Source of the DNA: Kribbella solani
Lineage (GTDB): Bacteria > Actinomycetota > Actinomycetes > Propionibacteriales > Kribbellaceae
Assembly: GCF_014205295.1 (NCBI RefSeq)
Contig: NZ_JACHNF010000001.1
Coordinates: 4,526,001 to 4,590,000, forward strand
DNA length: 64,000 nt
Direction of reading: 5' to 3'
The position numbers and the translations under genes are program-made. A model generated the notes under the pieces. It was not told where the DNA came from. It made no database searches and saw only the letters and a program-made list of their open reading frames with translations. Position 1 is the stretch's first letter; every line of letters begins with the position of its first letter. Shown here one piece after another: positions 26,740-35,711 of the stretch.

Positions 26740-27990
26740 TCAGCTGACTTTCGTGGGGGCGGCGGTGAAGGTGTTGCAGGCGGCTGGGTTGGTGGTGGTG
26801 AAACCCTGGTTGATCCACGCCGCCAGGCTCTTGCTCGAACCGTGGTCGCGGACCTTGTCCTTGGCGTGTTCGTCGCCGCCGCGCTGGATCAGGCCGTTCC
26901 ACTGGTTCAGCAGTTCGCCCTGGAGCGGGAAGCTGGCCCGGGCCGCGCCGAAGAACACTCCGCCCAGGCAGTACGCCTGCAGCGCCGCGCGCCGATCCTG
27001 TTCCAGCTCGGCCGCCTTGTTCGCCGCGGTGTCACCGAGGTTGTCCGACGCCGCCGCCATCCCGGCCAGATTCTGGACATGGACGCCGTACACGAAACCG
27101 AACGACTGCGCCATCTCCGCGCGGACCGCCGCCTTGTGCTTCGGGTAGTCCTCGACCACGTTCTGCCAAGGCATCGTCGCGCTGCCGCCTTCCTCGTCCT
27201 GGCAGTACAGCGCGAGGTCCTTCTGTACGCCGCACGCCGTCTCCTCGCCCTCGTCGAAGACGATCAGCCGCGGCGAGCGGAACTCGAACCCGGCCTTGAC
27301 AACGATCGGCTGCCAGGCCTTGTCCATGCACGCGATCAGCGCCTGGTAGTACGAGCGAACATTCTCCTTTGACGTCGGCCGGAACGCCGGTTCCTGGCAT
27401 TTCATCACCGGCATCTTCCCGGCCGCGTACAACGGGTTCCTCGCCACGATGTCGGCGTCCGGGGTGGCCTTGGTGGCCGGCTCGTCGGTCTTCGGCGCGT
27501 CGCTGGAACGGACCGACGGCGTACCCAGCGGGCCGGCGATCGAGCCGTCGTAGTTCGACAGCATCTTGACGCCGAAGGTGACGCCGCCGCCGACGAGCAG
27601 CAGCGCGGCGACGACCATCATCACGATCAGGCCCTTGGACCGCTTCCGCGGGTCGAAGGGAATCGGCTCCGGGTGGAACACCTCGCGGTACGCGGCCGCG
27701 GCCCGGTCGCCGTCCGGCGGCGGGCCGAGCCGGCTGCCGGAGAGCGTCGTCCGCTTGGAGTCGATCCGGGTCCCGGTCAGCTGCGGCGGCGCCGCCGGCG
27801 CGTCCCCACCCAGCCGCGGCGTCGGCGCCCGCAACGGAGCCGACCCACCACCAGTCCCGCCGGTGGCGGTGCCGCCCGGCTGCCGCGTCCCCGCCGGGCC
27901 CTGCTCGCCCCCAGGAAGACCCGCGTCTCCCGAAAGACCTGCGCCTCCTGGAAGGAAGTGTCCAGGCTTGGGTGCCGGCTTGTCCGCCAT
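26740..27990 (-). CDS. Catalytically dead paralogue of the zinc metallopeptidases
   Basis: This 415-residue protein has the same layout as its neighbour: a Gly/Pro-rich cytoplasmic N-terminus, one helix (about 120-142) and an extracellular domain with the same Cys pattern and the C-terminal NTFTAAPTKVS ending. The zinc motif HEYAHH is replaced by FVYGVH (299-304) and the third-ligand Glu in LELQA is Ala336. All metal ligands and the catalytic Glu except the non-essential last His are gone, while surrounding residues (HVQNLAGM, LQAYC) are kept. It is probably a regulatory or scaffolding pseudoenzyme. I chose the ATG beginning MADKPAPKPG, after GGGGAGAAACGGG. It is first in the three-gene unit. 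Confidence 0.85.
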   Translation of the reverse strand: MADKPAPKPGHFLPGGAGLSGDAGLPGGEQGPAGTRQPGGTATGGTGGGSAPLRAPTPRLGGDAPAAPPQLTGTRIDSKRTTLSGSRLGPPPDGDRAAAAYREVFHPEPIPFDPRKRSKGLIVMMVVAALLLVGGGVTFGVKMLSNYDGSIAGPLGTPSVRSSDAPKTDEPATKATPDADIVARNPLYAAGKMPVMKCQEPAFRPTSKENVRSYYQALIACMDKAWQPIVVKAGFEFRSPRLIVFDEGEETACGVQKDLALYCQDEEGGSATMPWQNVVEDYPKHKAAVRAEMAQSFGFVYGVHVQNLAGMAAASDNLGDTAANKAAELEQDRRAALQAYCLGGVFFGAARASFPLQGELLNQWNGLIQRGGDEHAKDKVRDHGSSKSLAAWINQGFTTTNPAACNTFTAAPTKVS

Positions 27991-28207
27991 GACTTTCCCG
28001 TTTCTCCCCAGTACCGGTCGGTCGCCGGTCCCACCCATCACCAGAAAGGCCGGTACACCCCCAGTGCCGGCCGAGCCAGATATTACGGCCTGGACCGGCA
28101 TCCGAAAACCGGGTTGCAGCTATTGACACCGTTTCGCGACCGCGCTCGTACGCACCGCGTCCGCCCGGCTACCCGATCCGGCACCGTTGGCTGGCATGCT
28201 GGACCCC

Positions 28208-28630
28208 ATGAGCTGGGCTGTCTATGCGGTGCGTGGGCCAGGGGGCGTTCGGCGCCTCGACGATATGCCGGTCGACTACCAGGCGCCTTCGGTCGGGACG
28301 GTGGCCGACGTGGTGGCGACGGTACGGGAAGTAGTGCCGGAGGTGGACACCAGCCGCCCGTCCTGGCTGACGTTGCGGAGTCCCGAGTACGACGTCGAGA
28401 TGACGATCGGCAAGGGGGTCGAGGTCCGCGACATCACCTTCTACCTGAACGACGGGCCGCGGTCGATCCCGATCGTGATGGAGATCAGCCGGCGGCTCGG
28501 CGTCACGCCGTACGACACCGAGTCCGGCGACTTCCTGACCGAGGAGTCGCGGCCGCCGGTACCGCCGCCGATGACGCCGGACGAGATCAAGATGAACAAG
28601 CCGAAGTGGTGGAAGTTCGGCCGCAAGTAA
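28208..28630 (+). CDS. Conserved hypothetical protein, small soluble
   Basis: I do not recognise this 140-residue protein. It has a compact alpha/beta pattern (WAVYAVRGPGGVRRLDDMP, then VEMTIGKGVEVRDITFYLND) and a Pro-rich, then Lys/Trp-rich C-terminus (PPPMTPDEIKMNKPKWWKFGRK). The ATG at 28208 gives the natural start MSWAVYAV; two in-frame upstream starts are possible. No ribosome site precedes it and CATGCT lies eight bases upstream, so the message may be leaderless. It stands alone between the metallopeptidase set and the TetR gene. Confidence 0.7.
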   Translation: MSWAVYAVRGPGGVRRLDDMPVDYQAPSVGTVADVVATVREVVPEVDTSRPSWLTLRSPEYDVEMTIGKGVEVRDITFYLNDGPRSIPIVMEISRRLGVTPYDTESGDFLTEESRPPVPPPMTPDEIKMNKPKWWKFGRK

Positions 28631-28665
28631 CCCCGGCCGGGTTGCTCGGCCGTTTACTCGCGGAG

Positions 28666-28684
28666 TACGATCAGGACGATCGTA
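28666..28684 (+). promoter_or_regulatory. 19-bp TetR-type operator
   Basis: Perfect arms TACGATC (28666-28672) and GATCGTA (28678-28684) flank AGGAC. A second half-site CAGGACGATCG recurs at 28685-28695. The site lies 27 bases upstream of the TetR gene and is probably its autoregulatory operator. Confidence 0.65.
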
Positions 28685-28711
28685 CAGGACGATCGCCCTG
28701 GAGGATTTCGA

Positions 28712-29263
28712 ATGGCTCCGACCGCACAACATGGTCAGGAAGTACGGCAACGGTTGCTGGCCGCCGCGGCGGAGCTGATCCCGGAGCGCGGCTGGACAGC
28801 CGTCAGCACGCGCGTCCTGGCCGATCGCGCCGGCGTGACCCCGAGCGTGGTGCACTACCACTTCAGCTCGATCCAGGACGTACTGACCGAGGCCGCCGTC
28901 GGCGCGATGCATCAGGTGCTCGCGGCGACCGATGAGCTGTTCACCGCCGCGATCACCCCGGCGGCCGGTGTCGACGCGATGCTGGCGTCGGTCGAGCAGT
29001 ACGACGGCAGCGATCCGATGTCGCTGCTGTTCACCGAGACGTACTTGGCCGCGACCCGCGACGAACAGCTCCGGGAGGGGATCGCCACCCTGGTCACGGA
29101 CTTCCGTGCCCGGGTCAGCGACTGGCTGACGATCCATCAGGTCGCCGAGCCGGCCGCGACCGCCGCGGTCCTCGCGGCGACCATCGACGGGCTGCTCCTG
29201 CACCGAAGTCTGGTGCCGGAGTCGCCTGCCCTGACCACCGTTCTCCGAAGGTTGGTGAGGTGA
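28712..29263 (+). CDS. TetR/AcrR family transcriptional regulator
   Basis: This 183-residue repressor has the TetR helix-turn-helix (about 10-55, ISTRVLADRAGVTPSVVHYHF-like segment) and a helical ligand domain. GGAGG precedes the ATG. The stop is followed after one base by the start of the FAD monooxygenase gene, so the two form a tight operon, and a TetR-type palindrome lies upstream. It most likely senses an aromatic or drug-like compound and represses its own operon. Confidence 0.92.
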   Translation: MAPTAQHGQEVRQRLLAAAAELIPERGWTAVSTRVLADRAGVTPSVVHYHFSSIQDVLTEAAVGAMHQVLAATDELFTAAITPAAGVDAMLASVEQYDGSDPMSLLFTETYLAATRDEQLREGIATLVTDFRARVSDWLTIHQVAEPAATAAVLAATIDGLLLHRSLVPESPALTTVLRRLVR

Positions 29264-29264
29264 G

Positions 29265-30485
29265 ATGCACGCGATCATCTGCGGTGCCGGGATCACCGGG
29301 CTGGCGCTGGCGAACCGGTTGTCCACGCTCGGCCACGACGTGACCGTTCTCGAACGCAGCCCCGCGCCGCGCGCGCAGGGGTACATGATCGATTTCTTCG
29401 GTCCCGGGTACGACGCGATCCGCGCGATGGGCCTGCTGCCCGCGCTCGAGGAGGTCGCGTACCACGTCGACGAGGCCGTCTTTGTCGATGAACAAGGCCG
29501 GCGCCGTGGGGCGATCGGCATCAGCGAGTTCGCGTCGGGCGATCTGGCCAGCGTGATGCGCCCGGACCTCGAACAGCTCCTGCGCGAGCATCTCCCCGCC
29601 GGTGTCGACCTCCGGTACGGCGCGACGCTCACCACAGTCACGCCCCGCAGGAAGGGGACGAGGGTCACGCCGGTCGACGACGTGCGGGGCGGACCGGTGG
29701 ACGGGGTGCGGGTTGGACTGGCGGACGGCTCTGCCTTGGAGGCGGATCTGTTGATCGGTGCCGACGGCATCCATTCCGCTGTTCGCCGGCTGGTGTTCGG
29801 GCCCGAGGACTCGTACCTGCGGTTCCTCGGTTTCCACACCGCCGCGTACAGCTTCGACGCGCCCGGCATTCATGACGCGGTCGGCGGCCGGTTCTGCATG
29901 ACCGACACGATCGGCAGCCAGTTCGGCTTCTATGCGTTGCGCGACGGCCGGGTGGCGTCGTTCGCCGTGCACCGGACACCCGACCCGACCATGCCTACCG
30001 ATCTGCAAGCGGCGATCAAGTCGGCGTACGCGGGCCTCGGCTGGGTCGTACCCGAAGCGCTCGCACACTGCCCCGGCGACGAGAACATCTACTACGACCA
30101 GGTCGCGCAGATCGTGATGCCGCGGTGGAGCTCCGGCCGGGTCGTACTGACGGGGGATGCGTGCGGCGCGGTGTCACTTCTTGCCGGGCAAGGCGCCTCG
30201 CTCGGCATCGCCGGGGCGTACGTGCTTGCCGACAAACTCACCAATGCACCGACAATCGAGGACGCTCTCCGCGAGTACGAGCAGGTGTGGCGTCCGGTCG
30301 TCGAAGAGAAACAGAAGACCGGACGGTCGGCGGCGCGCTGGTTCCTCCCCGGCTCGCGCACCGAACTCGTGGCCCGGCGGTTGTTACTCCGGGTCCTCCG
30401 AACACCAGGCCTACGCAGCCTGCTCCCAGCCGCAATAGGCGGCAAGCCCACCACCCTGATCCACGACCTCGAACCGGCGCGTTAA
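29265..30485 (+). CDS. FAD-dependent monooxygenase (aromatic hydroxylase type)
   Basis: This 406-residue flavoprotein belongs to the PheA/TetX-like group A monooxygenases. The dinucleotide fold is IICGAGITGLALANRL (5-20), the DG motif is LLIGADGIHSAVR and the second FAD-binding motif is VVLTGDACGAVSLLAGQG. It hydroxylates aromatic or polyketide-like compounds using NAD(P)H. It is translated directly after the TetR gene. Its end overlaps the convergent phosphotransferase by four bases. A detoxification role such as drug inactivation is plausible but unproven. Confidence 0.92.
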   Translation: MHAIICGAGITGLALANRLSTLGHDVTVLERSPAPRAQGYMIDFFGPGYDAIRAMGLLPALEEVAYHVDEAVFVDEQGRRRGAIGISEFASGDLASVMRPDLEQLLREHLPAGVDLRYGATLTTVTPRRKGTRVTPVDDVRGGPVDGVRVGLADGSALEADLLIGADGIHSAVRRLVFGPEDSYLRFLGFHTAAYSFDAPGIHDAVGGRFCMTDTIGSQFGFYALRDGRVASFAVHRTPDPTMPTDLQAAIKSAYAGLGWVVPEALAHCPGDENIYYDQVAQIVMPRWSSGRVVLTGDACGAVSLLAGQGASLGIAGAYVLADKLTNAPTIEDALREYEQVWRPVVEEKQKTGRSAARWFLPGSRTELVARRLLLRVLRTPGLRSLLPAAIGGKPTTLIHDLEPAR

Positions 30486-31300
30486 CCCCAGGTCAAGGGG
30501 TCGAGGAGGCGGTGGAAGTGGAGGCGGCGGTCGTCGGGGCTGGGGAGGCCGTACGCCTCGAGGAACGGCGCTGGGTCGATTGACCATTCGTCCTGGAGCT
30601 GGATGGTGGTGAGGGCGAGGTCGACGTAGCGGTCGGCGACGCCGAGTCGGCCGAGGTCGATCAAGCCCGTGACTTCGAGCGTGTCGGGGTCGAAGAAGAT
30701 GTTCGGGAGACAGGCGTCGCCATGGCAGACAACCGGTTCCGAACGACTCTCGATATAGGGGCGCTCAGCAACTACTTGGGCGAGCAGCTCGCTGGGTTCG
30801 AGCAGGCGCCATTCGTCGGTCAGAAAGTCCGGGTTCACCGCGCCCCGGCGGACCACGTCGGTCGCTGTCGCGACGATCGAATCCAGAGGCCGCTCGAACG
30901 GGCAGCCGGTCAACGCGTGCAGATCCCGAAACACCCGCCCAAGACTCACCATCGCACGCTCGTAAGAGGCCGGTGGAAGGGCATCACCCGGCACACCTGG
31001 CACGGCCGAGGTGACCAAACACGCTCCACCGGTGGTAGCGAGGGCTCCGCGCGAGGATGACGTCGCAGGTTCCCCGAGCGCGGGCGCGGGCGCGGGTGGT
31101 GCGGATTCCAGCCAGTCGACGACTGTTGCTCCTGGCAACCCGGTGCCGGACAGCCAGCTGGTTCGGTCTCGTTCGGCGACCAGGTCGGCTACTCCGGACG
31201 GGTCGCAGCACTTGGCGAACAGGTTGCCGCGACGGTAGACCTTCGTGGCGGACTCGCCGACTTCGACGAGGGTCCAGTCGTCACCTGGTGGCGTCTGCAA
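30482..31300 (-). CDS. APH(3'')-like phosphotransferase
   Basis: This 272-residue protein resembles aminoglycoside 3''-phosphotransferases. The ATP-binding Lys30 and Glu43 are present. The Brenner motif HGDACLPN (193-200) supplies the catalytic Asp195, and the DxG segment is IDLGRLGVADRYVDLAL (from 214). The ending LDPLTWG is typical of streptomycin kinases. A Pro/Ala/Ser-rich insert at about 66-92 is unusual. The start is TTG at 31300 with AGGAG five bases upstream, overlapping the sulfatase gene by 20 bases. The operon context could instead mean a sugar or amino-sugar kinase. Confidence 0.85.
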   Translation of the reverse strand: MQTPPGDDWTLVEVGESATKVYRRGNLFAKCCDPSGVADLVAERDRTSWLSGTGLPGATVVDWLESAPPAPAPALGEPATSSSRGALATTGGACLVTSAVPGVPGDALPPASYERAMVSLGRVFRDLHALTGCPFERPLDSIVATATDVVRRGAVNPDFLTDEWRLLEPSELLAQVVAERPYIESRSEPVVCHGDACLPNIFFDPDTLEVTGLIDLGRLGVADRYVDLALTTIQLQDEWSIDPAPFLEAYGLPSPDDRRLHFHRLLDPLTWG

Positions 31301-32756
31301 TTCGTCTCCTGGTGTGTTCGAGGATCGCGGTGACCGGCCGCCCGGTGACCAAGTCTCCGTCCGCGACGAAACCTTCCTCGCGCCCGGTCAGGTCCTGGAT
31401 CAACCGCGACCGCCACAGCTCGCGGAGGTCCGGCCGGGCGGAGACCAGGTTGTGCAGCTCGCCCGGATCCGCGTCGAGGTCGAACAGTTGCTCAACCCCA
31501 CGCGCCGACCCCCACACGTACTTGATCTTCCCGTCAGTCACCCACTGTAGAGACTGCTCAAAATGCAGATGCTCGCCGTGCAACCACTCCCGCACCGGCC
31601 CATCGGCCGAGCCGCGCAGGTACGGCGCCAGCGACTGCCCGTCCACCGACGAAGGCACCGGCACCCCGGCCAGGTCCAGCAACGTGGGCATCAGGTCCCG
31701 CAGTTCGACGACATGATCGACCACCTCGCCTCGCGAAGCACCTCCGGCAGCAGGACGATCCGCGACGATGAACGGCACCCGCGCCGACCCTTCGTACGGC
31801 ACCGACTTCCGGAACATCCGGTGGTCGCCCATCATCTCGCCATGATCGGACGTGAACGCGATGATCGTGTCGTCGTACACCCCGAAGTCGACCAGCGCCT
31901 CGCGAATCCGGTTGATCTGCAGGTCGATCTGCGCCATCAGCCCGTAGTACCCGGCCCGGGCCCGATGCACGACCCGGTTCGGCAGATCGCCGATCGACGC
32001 CTGATAGTCCCCGTCGTGCCGGAACTCGTCCCAATCACCTTCCCAGTCCCCGAGCTCCCGTTCGTACGCCGGCAGCGCGTTGTACTGGTCGTACGCCCAG
32101 GCCGGCGGATCGTACGGCGGGTGCGGCCGATGGAACGACAGGAACAAGAAGAACGGCCGGGACGGATCCCGCCGGTACAACCATTCGATCGTCTGGGTCC
32201 CGATCCAGGACGTCGGATGCAGTTCCTCGGCCTTGTCCCACGGTCGCGCGACCACGGAATTGCAGTTCACCCCGTGATCGAAATACTCCGCATCCGGCGA
32301 AACCCCAGGCTGCCGCCGCAACCACGGCACATAGTCGTCGAAGAACCCGAACTGCTGCCGATGCGACCGCCGGGCGTGATGCAGAAACCCGTCGTGCAGA
32401 ACGACGTCGTCGAACCCGAGCCGCGCCCGCTCCGGCCAGACATGCATCTTCCCGATCGCCTGCGTGTGGTACCCGGCCCGCCGGAACTCACCCTGCACGG
32501 TCACCGGATGCGCGTCGTCGAACGGCACTCCGTCGGTGTACCCGACCCGCCCGTGCCGTTCCTGCGACTGCCCGGTGAACAAGGCAACCCGCGCCGGTAC
32601 GCAGGTAGGCGTCGCCGAGTACCCGCGGCTGAACCGCACGCCGTTCCGCGCCAGCTCGTCGAGATGCGGCGTCTCGACGTACGGGTGCCCGGCGCACGAC
32701 ATCGCATCACCGCGCCACTCGTCGACACAGATGAGTACGACATTCGGCCTGGTCAT
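31281..32756 (-). CDS. Sulfatase (formylglycine-dependent, type I)
   Basis: This 491-residue enzyme removes sulfate from an organic sulfate ester. The maturation motif CxPxR is TCVPAR, with Cys52 converted to formylglycine by a separate enzyme. Metal ligands are in VLICVDEWRGD (about 8-17) and TSDHGEMMGDH (about 306-316). No signal peptide is visible, so it should act inside on an imported sulfated substrate. GGGAGG precedes the ATG, but both lie in a long inverted repeat (32751-32841). It follows a LacI gene and sugar importer, suggesting that a sulfated glycan is taken up and desulfated. Confidence 0.93.
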   Translation of the reverse strand: MTRPNVVLICVDEWRGDAMSCAGHPYVETPHLDELARNGVRFSRGYSATPTCVPARVALFTGQSQERHGRVGYTDGVPFDDAHPVTVQGEFRRAGYHTQAIGKMHVWPERARLGFDDVVLHDGFLHHARRSHRQQFGFFDDYVPWLRRQPGVSPDAEYFDHGVNCNSVVARPWDKAEELHPTSWIGTQTIEWLYRRDPSRPFFLFLSFHRPHPPYDPPAWAYDQYNALPAYERELGDWEGDWDEFRHDGDYQASIGDLPNRVVHRARAGYYGLMAQIDLQINRIREALVDFGVYDDTIIAFTSDHGEMMGDHRMFRKSVPYEGSARVPFIVADRPAAGGASRGEVVDHVVELRDLMPTLLDLAGVPVPSSVDGQSLAPYLRGSADGPVREWLHGEHLHFEQSLQWVTDGKIKYVWGSARGVEQLFDLDADPGELHNLVSARPDLRELWRSRLIQDLTGREEGFVADGDLVTGRPVTAILEHTRRRIADATR

Positions 32757-32841
32757 GGGGCCTCCCGGCCTGGACTGAGGAGTGGAGGGAGCGAAGCGAC
32801 TGGAGTGACGAGGGAAGGCCGGGAGTCACAGCCCCATGACC
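32751..32841 (-). repeat. Long inverted repeat enclosing the sulfatase ribosome site and start
   Basis: Two arms of about 21 bases pair across 44 bases. GGTCATGGGGC (32751-32761) is complementary to GCCCCATGACC (32831-32841), and CTCCCGGCCT (32762-32771) to AGGCCGGGAG (32816-32825), with one 5-base bulge. In the minus-strand mRNA the second arm contains the sulfatase GGGAGG and AUG, which would be hidden in the stem. Confidence 0.75.
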
Positions 32842-32873
32842 CGCGGCGCCGGAGGCGTCGCATATGTACAGGC

Positions 32874-33866
32874 TCAAGAGGACTCCCGGACGAGTAGTTG
32901 CCATGGGAAATCGAAGACTTCGCCCGGCGCGCCCTCACGGTCGGTCAGTCGGCCGACGATGATGCCGGCCAGCGCGTCGTTGAAGTCCACCGGCCCGACC
33001 GTAGACAACGACGGGTCGAGCCGCTCCCCCTCCGGCGTGTTGCCGACGCCGATGACGGCCAGCTCCCGCGGTACGTCGATCCGCAGCCGGTGCGCCGCCC
33101 GGACCGCGGCGATCGCGGCGAAGTCCGTCGTGCAGTAGATCGCGGTCGGCCGATCCGGCCGGGTCAGCAGCGCCATCGCCGCCCGGTACGCGCCCTCCGG
33201 ATGCTGCTCGAAGATCTCGATGTCCTCGGCCCGGACCGGCCGGCCGGCGGCGCGGAGCGTGTTCACGTACGCGTCGAAGCGGGCGAACCCGTTGGTGCGG
33301 GAGGTCAGCGCGCCGACCCGCTCGTGCCGTTCGAGCAGGTGCTGTACGGCGAGATGGCAGCGCGGCTCGGCGCCGGACCGGATCACGTCGAAACCCTGCG
33401 GTTCAAGGGTTTCGCTGAACGCCACGATCTGCACGCCCTGCGCCGCGAACGCTTCCAGCTCGGCGACCTGTTCCGGCTCCGGCTTGACGCTGTCGATGAA
33501 GATCACGTCCGGCGTCCGGTTCGCCAGCACCGTACGCCAGTCGCCGTCCGCGACGATCAGCGCGGTCTTGCCGAGCGGCGACACGGCCGTACTGACCGTG
33601 GCCGCGACCGCCTGCGACCACGGGTCGGCGAGATAGCTGAGCGACAGCAGCACCAGGTCCGACTTGCCGGTACGGATCGCGCGCGCCGCGTCGTTCCGCC
33701 GGTAACCGAGCCGGGAGGCAGCCTCCCGGACCCGGTCCGCGGTGGAGTCCTTGATGGTGTGACTGCGATGCCGTCCGGACAGCACGTACGACACGGTCGC
33801 GACCGAGACCCCGGCTTCCTTCGCCACCATCCGCAGCGTCGGCCGCTCAGCCAAAGGTGAGGACAT
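32874..33866 (-). CDS. LacI family transcriptional regulator
   Basis: This 330-residue repressor has the LacI headpiece (about 10-60, MVAKEAGVSVATVSYVLSG) and a periplasmic-binding-protein-like sensor domain ending IDVPRELAVIGVGNTPEG and PWQLLVRESS. It sits between two permease genes and the sulfatase gene on the same strand, 16 bases after the upstream permease. It probably controls the importer promoter at 37374-37387. The ligand is likely the imported sugar. Confidence 0.93.
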   Translation of the reverse strand: MSSPLAERPTLRMVAKEAGVSVATVSYVLSGRHRSHTIKDSTADRVREAASRLGYRRNDAARAIRTGKSDLVLLSLSYLADPWSQAVAATVSTAVSPLGKTALIVADGDWRTVLANRTPDVIFIDSVKPEPEQVAELEAFAAQGVQIVAFSETLEPQGFDVIRSGAEPRCHLAVQHLLERHERVGALTSRTNGFARFDAYVNTLRAAGRPVRAEDIEIFEQHPEGAYRAAMALLTRPDRPTAIYCTTDFAAIAAVRAAHRLRIDVPRELAVIGVGNTPEGERLDPSLSTVGPVDFNDALAGIIVGRLTDREGAPGEVFDFPWQLLVRESS

Positions 33867-33882
33867 GAGCAGAGCTTACGGC

Positions 33883-34758
33883 TTAGCCCTTGACGGCGCC
33901 GGTGATGACGCCCTTGGTGAAGTGCCGTTGCAGGAACGGGTACACCATCGCGATCGGCACCAGCGCGACGACCACGACGGCCATCTGCAGGGACTGCGGT
34001 TGCGGCAGCGGTTCCACCCCGAGCTGGTCCGCCGACAGCGACTTGCCCTGCAGTACGTACGTCCGCAGGATCACCTGGACCGGCCACTTGGACGTGTCGT
34101 TCAGGTACAGCAGCGCGTTGAAGAACGCGTTCCAGAACCCGACCGCGTAGAACAGCCCGACCACCGCGATCACCGCCTTCGACAGCGGCATGATGATCTG
34201 CCGGAGGATGGTGAAGTCGCTCGCGCCGTCGATCCGAGCGCTCTCCAGCAACTCACCCGGCACGTTCATGAAGAACGTCCGCAGCACGACGAAGTTGAAC
34301 GCGCCCAGCGCCCCGGGCAGGATCAGCGACCACAGGCTGTCCAGCAGTCCGAGCTGCTTCACCACCAGGAACATCGGGATGATGCCCGGCGCGAACAACA
34401 GCGTGAACAGCACCATCAGCAACACCGGCCGCCCGAACAGAACGGGCCGCGAGGTCGCGTACGCCAGGGCGATCGTCACCGCGAGCGCGATCGCCGTACC
34501 GACCAGCGTGACGAACACGCTGACCATGATCGCCCGTCCCATCAGGCCACCACTGAAGAGCGTCTGGTACGCCTTCAAGGTCGGATGCGACGGCCACAGT
34601 ACGTACCCACCGGCGTCGATGATGTCCTTGTCGCTGGCCAGCGACGTGGAGATCACGACCAGGATCGGTACCACGATCACCAGCGCGAACCCACCAAGGA
34701 TCACCGCCTTGATCGCCTGGTACCCCGGCGACGGATTCTCTTTCCATACGGGTCTCAT
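33883..34758 (-). CDS. Sugar ABC transporter permease (LplC/YtcP-type)
   Basis: This 291-residue permease has six helices and the EAA loop ESARIDGASDFTILRQI. The ending QRHFTKGVITGAVKG is typical of the LplC subgroup, which serves oligosaccharides such as polygalacturonides or mannan fragments. It overlaps the upstream permease by four bases. Confidence 0.94.
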   Translation of the reverse strand: MRPVWKENPSPGYQAIKAVILGGFALVIVVPILVVISTSLASDKDIIDAGGYVLWPSHPTLKAYQTLFSGGLMGRAIMVSVFVTLVGTAIALAVTIALAYATSRPVLFGRPVLLMVLFTLLFAPGIIPMFLVVKQLGLLDSLWSLILPGALGAFNFVVLRTFFMNVPGELLESARIDGASDFTILRQIIMPLSKAVIAVVGLFYAVGFWNAFFNALLYLNDTSKWPVQVILRTYVLQGKSLSADQLGVEPLPQPQSLQMAVVVVALVPIAMVYPFLQRHFTKGVITGAVKG

Positions 34759-35711
34759 GAGCGCCTCTGGAAGATTCCCGGCTCACCGAGCCGATGAGCG
34801 AGCGAGTTCGCGCCCCACAGCAACAGCGCGCCGACCACACCCTTGGCCAGTCCGGCCGCGGCGCCACTGCTCCAATCGCCGCCGACCACGCCGGCGTAGT
34901 ACGTGAACGTGTCGAGCACTTCGGCCGCGCCCGGTCCGACCGAGTCGCGTTGCAGGATGAACTGCTCGAAGCCGACGCTGAGGATGTCACCGATCCGCAG
35001 GATCAGCAGCAGCACGATGACGGTACGCAGCGACGGCAGGGTGATGTGCCACATCCGCCGCCAGCGCCCGGCGCCGTCCGCCGCGGCCGCCTCGTACAGC
35101 GAGACGTCCACGGTGGTCAGCGCGGCCAGGAAGATGATCATCGCCCAGCCCGCGTCCTTCCAGATCAGCTGCGCGACCACGAGCAGCGGGAAGGTGTCCG
35201 GGTTGGTCATGAACGGGATCGGGTCCAGCCCGGCCTGCCGGAGCAGGTTGTTGATGAACCCTGCCCCGCCCAGGGACTGCTGGAACAGCGTCACCACCAG
35301 CACCCAGGACAGGAAGTGCGGCAGGTACGCGATCGTCTGGAACCACCTGCGCAGCCGGTTGCTGACCAGCGAGTCGACGATCAGCGCCAGCCCGATCGGT
35401 ACCGGGAAGAACAGCAGCAGCTGAACTCCGGCGAGCAGCAACGTGTTCCGTAGCGCATCCCAGAAGTCCGGGTTGTCGTACAGGCTGATGAAGTTCGTGA
35501 AGCCGTTCCACTCGCTGTGCATGATGCCGAGGTACGGCTGGAAGTCCTGGAACGCGACCACGTTGCCGAGCACCGGCAGGTAGAAGAACGCCAGCAGGAA
35601 CAGCACGCCCGGGATCATCAGCAGCACCATCTGCCAGTCCCGCCGCCATTTGGCGGCGAGGGGCAGACCGCTGCTCACCTGCTTCTTCGAAGCGGTTCGT
35701 TTCAGCATCAC
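34755..35711 (-). CDS. Sugar ABC transporter permease (LplB-type)
   Basis: This 318-residue partner permease has the EAA loop EAAAADGAGRWRRMW and about six helices. Its start codon, GTG at 35711 (or ATG at 35708), directly follows the binding-protein stop. It pairs with the LplC-type protein to form the pore. Confidence 0.93.
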   Translation of the reverse strand: MMLKRTASKKQVSSGLPLAAKWRRDWQMVLLMIPGVLFLLAFFYLPVLGNVVAFQDFQPYLGIMHSEWNGFTNFISLYDNPDFWDALRNTLLLAGVQLLLFFPVPIGLALIVDSLVSNRLRRWFQTIAYLPHFLSWVLVVTLFQQSLGGAGFINNLLRQAGLDPIPFMTNPDTFPLLVVAQLIWKDAGWAMIIFLAALTTVDVSLYEAAAADGAGRWRRMWHITLPSLRTVIVLLLILRIGDILSVGFEQFILQRDSVGPGAAEVLDTFTYYAGVVGGDWSSGAAAGLAKGVVGALLLWGANSLAHRLGEPGIFQRRS

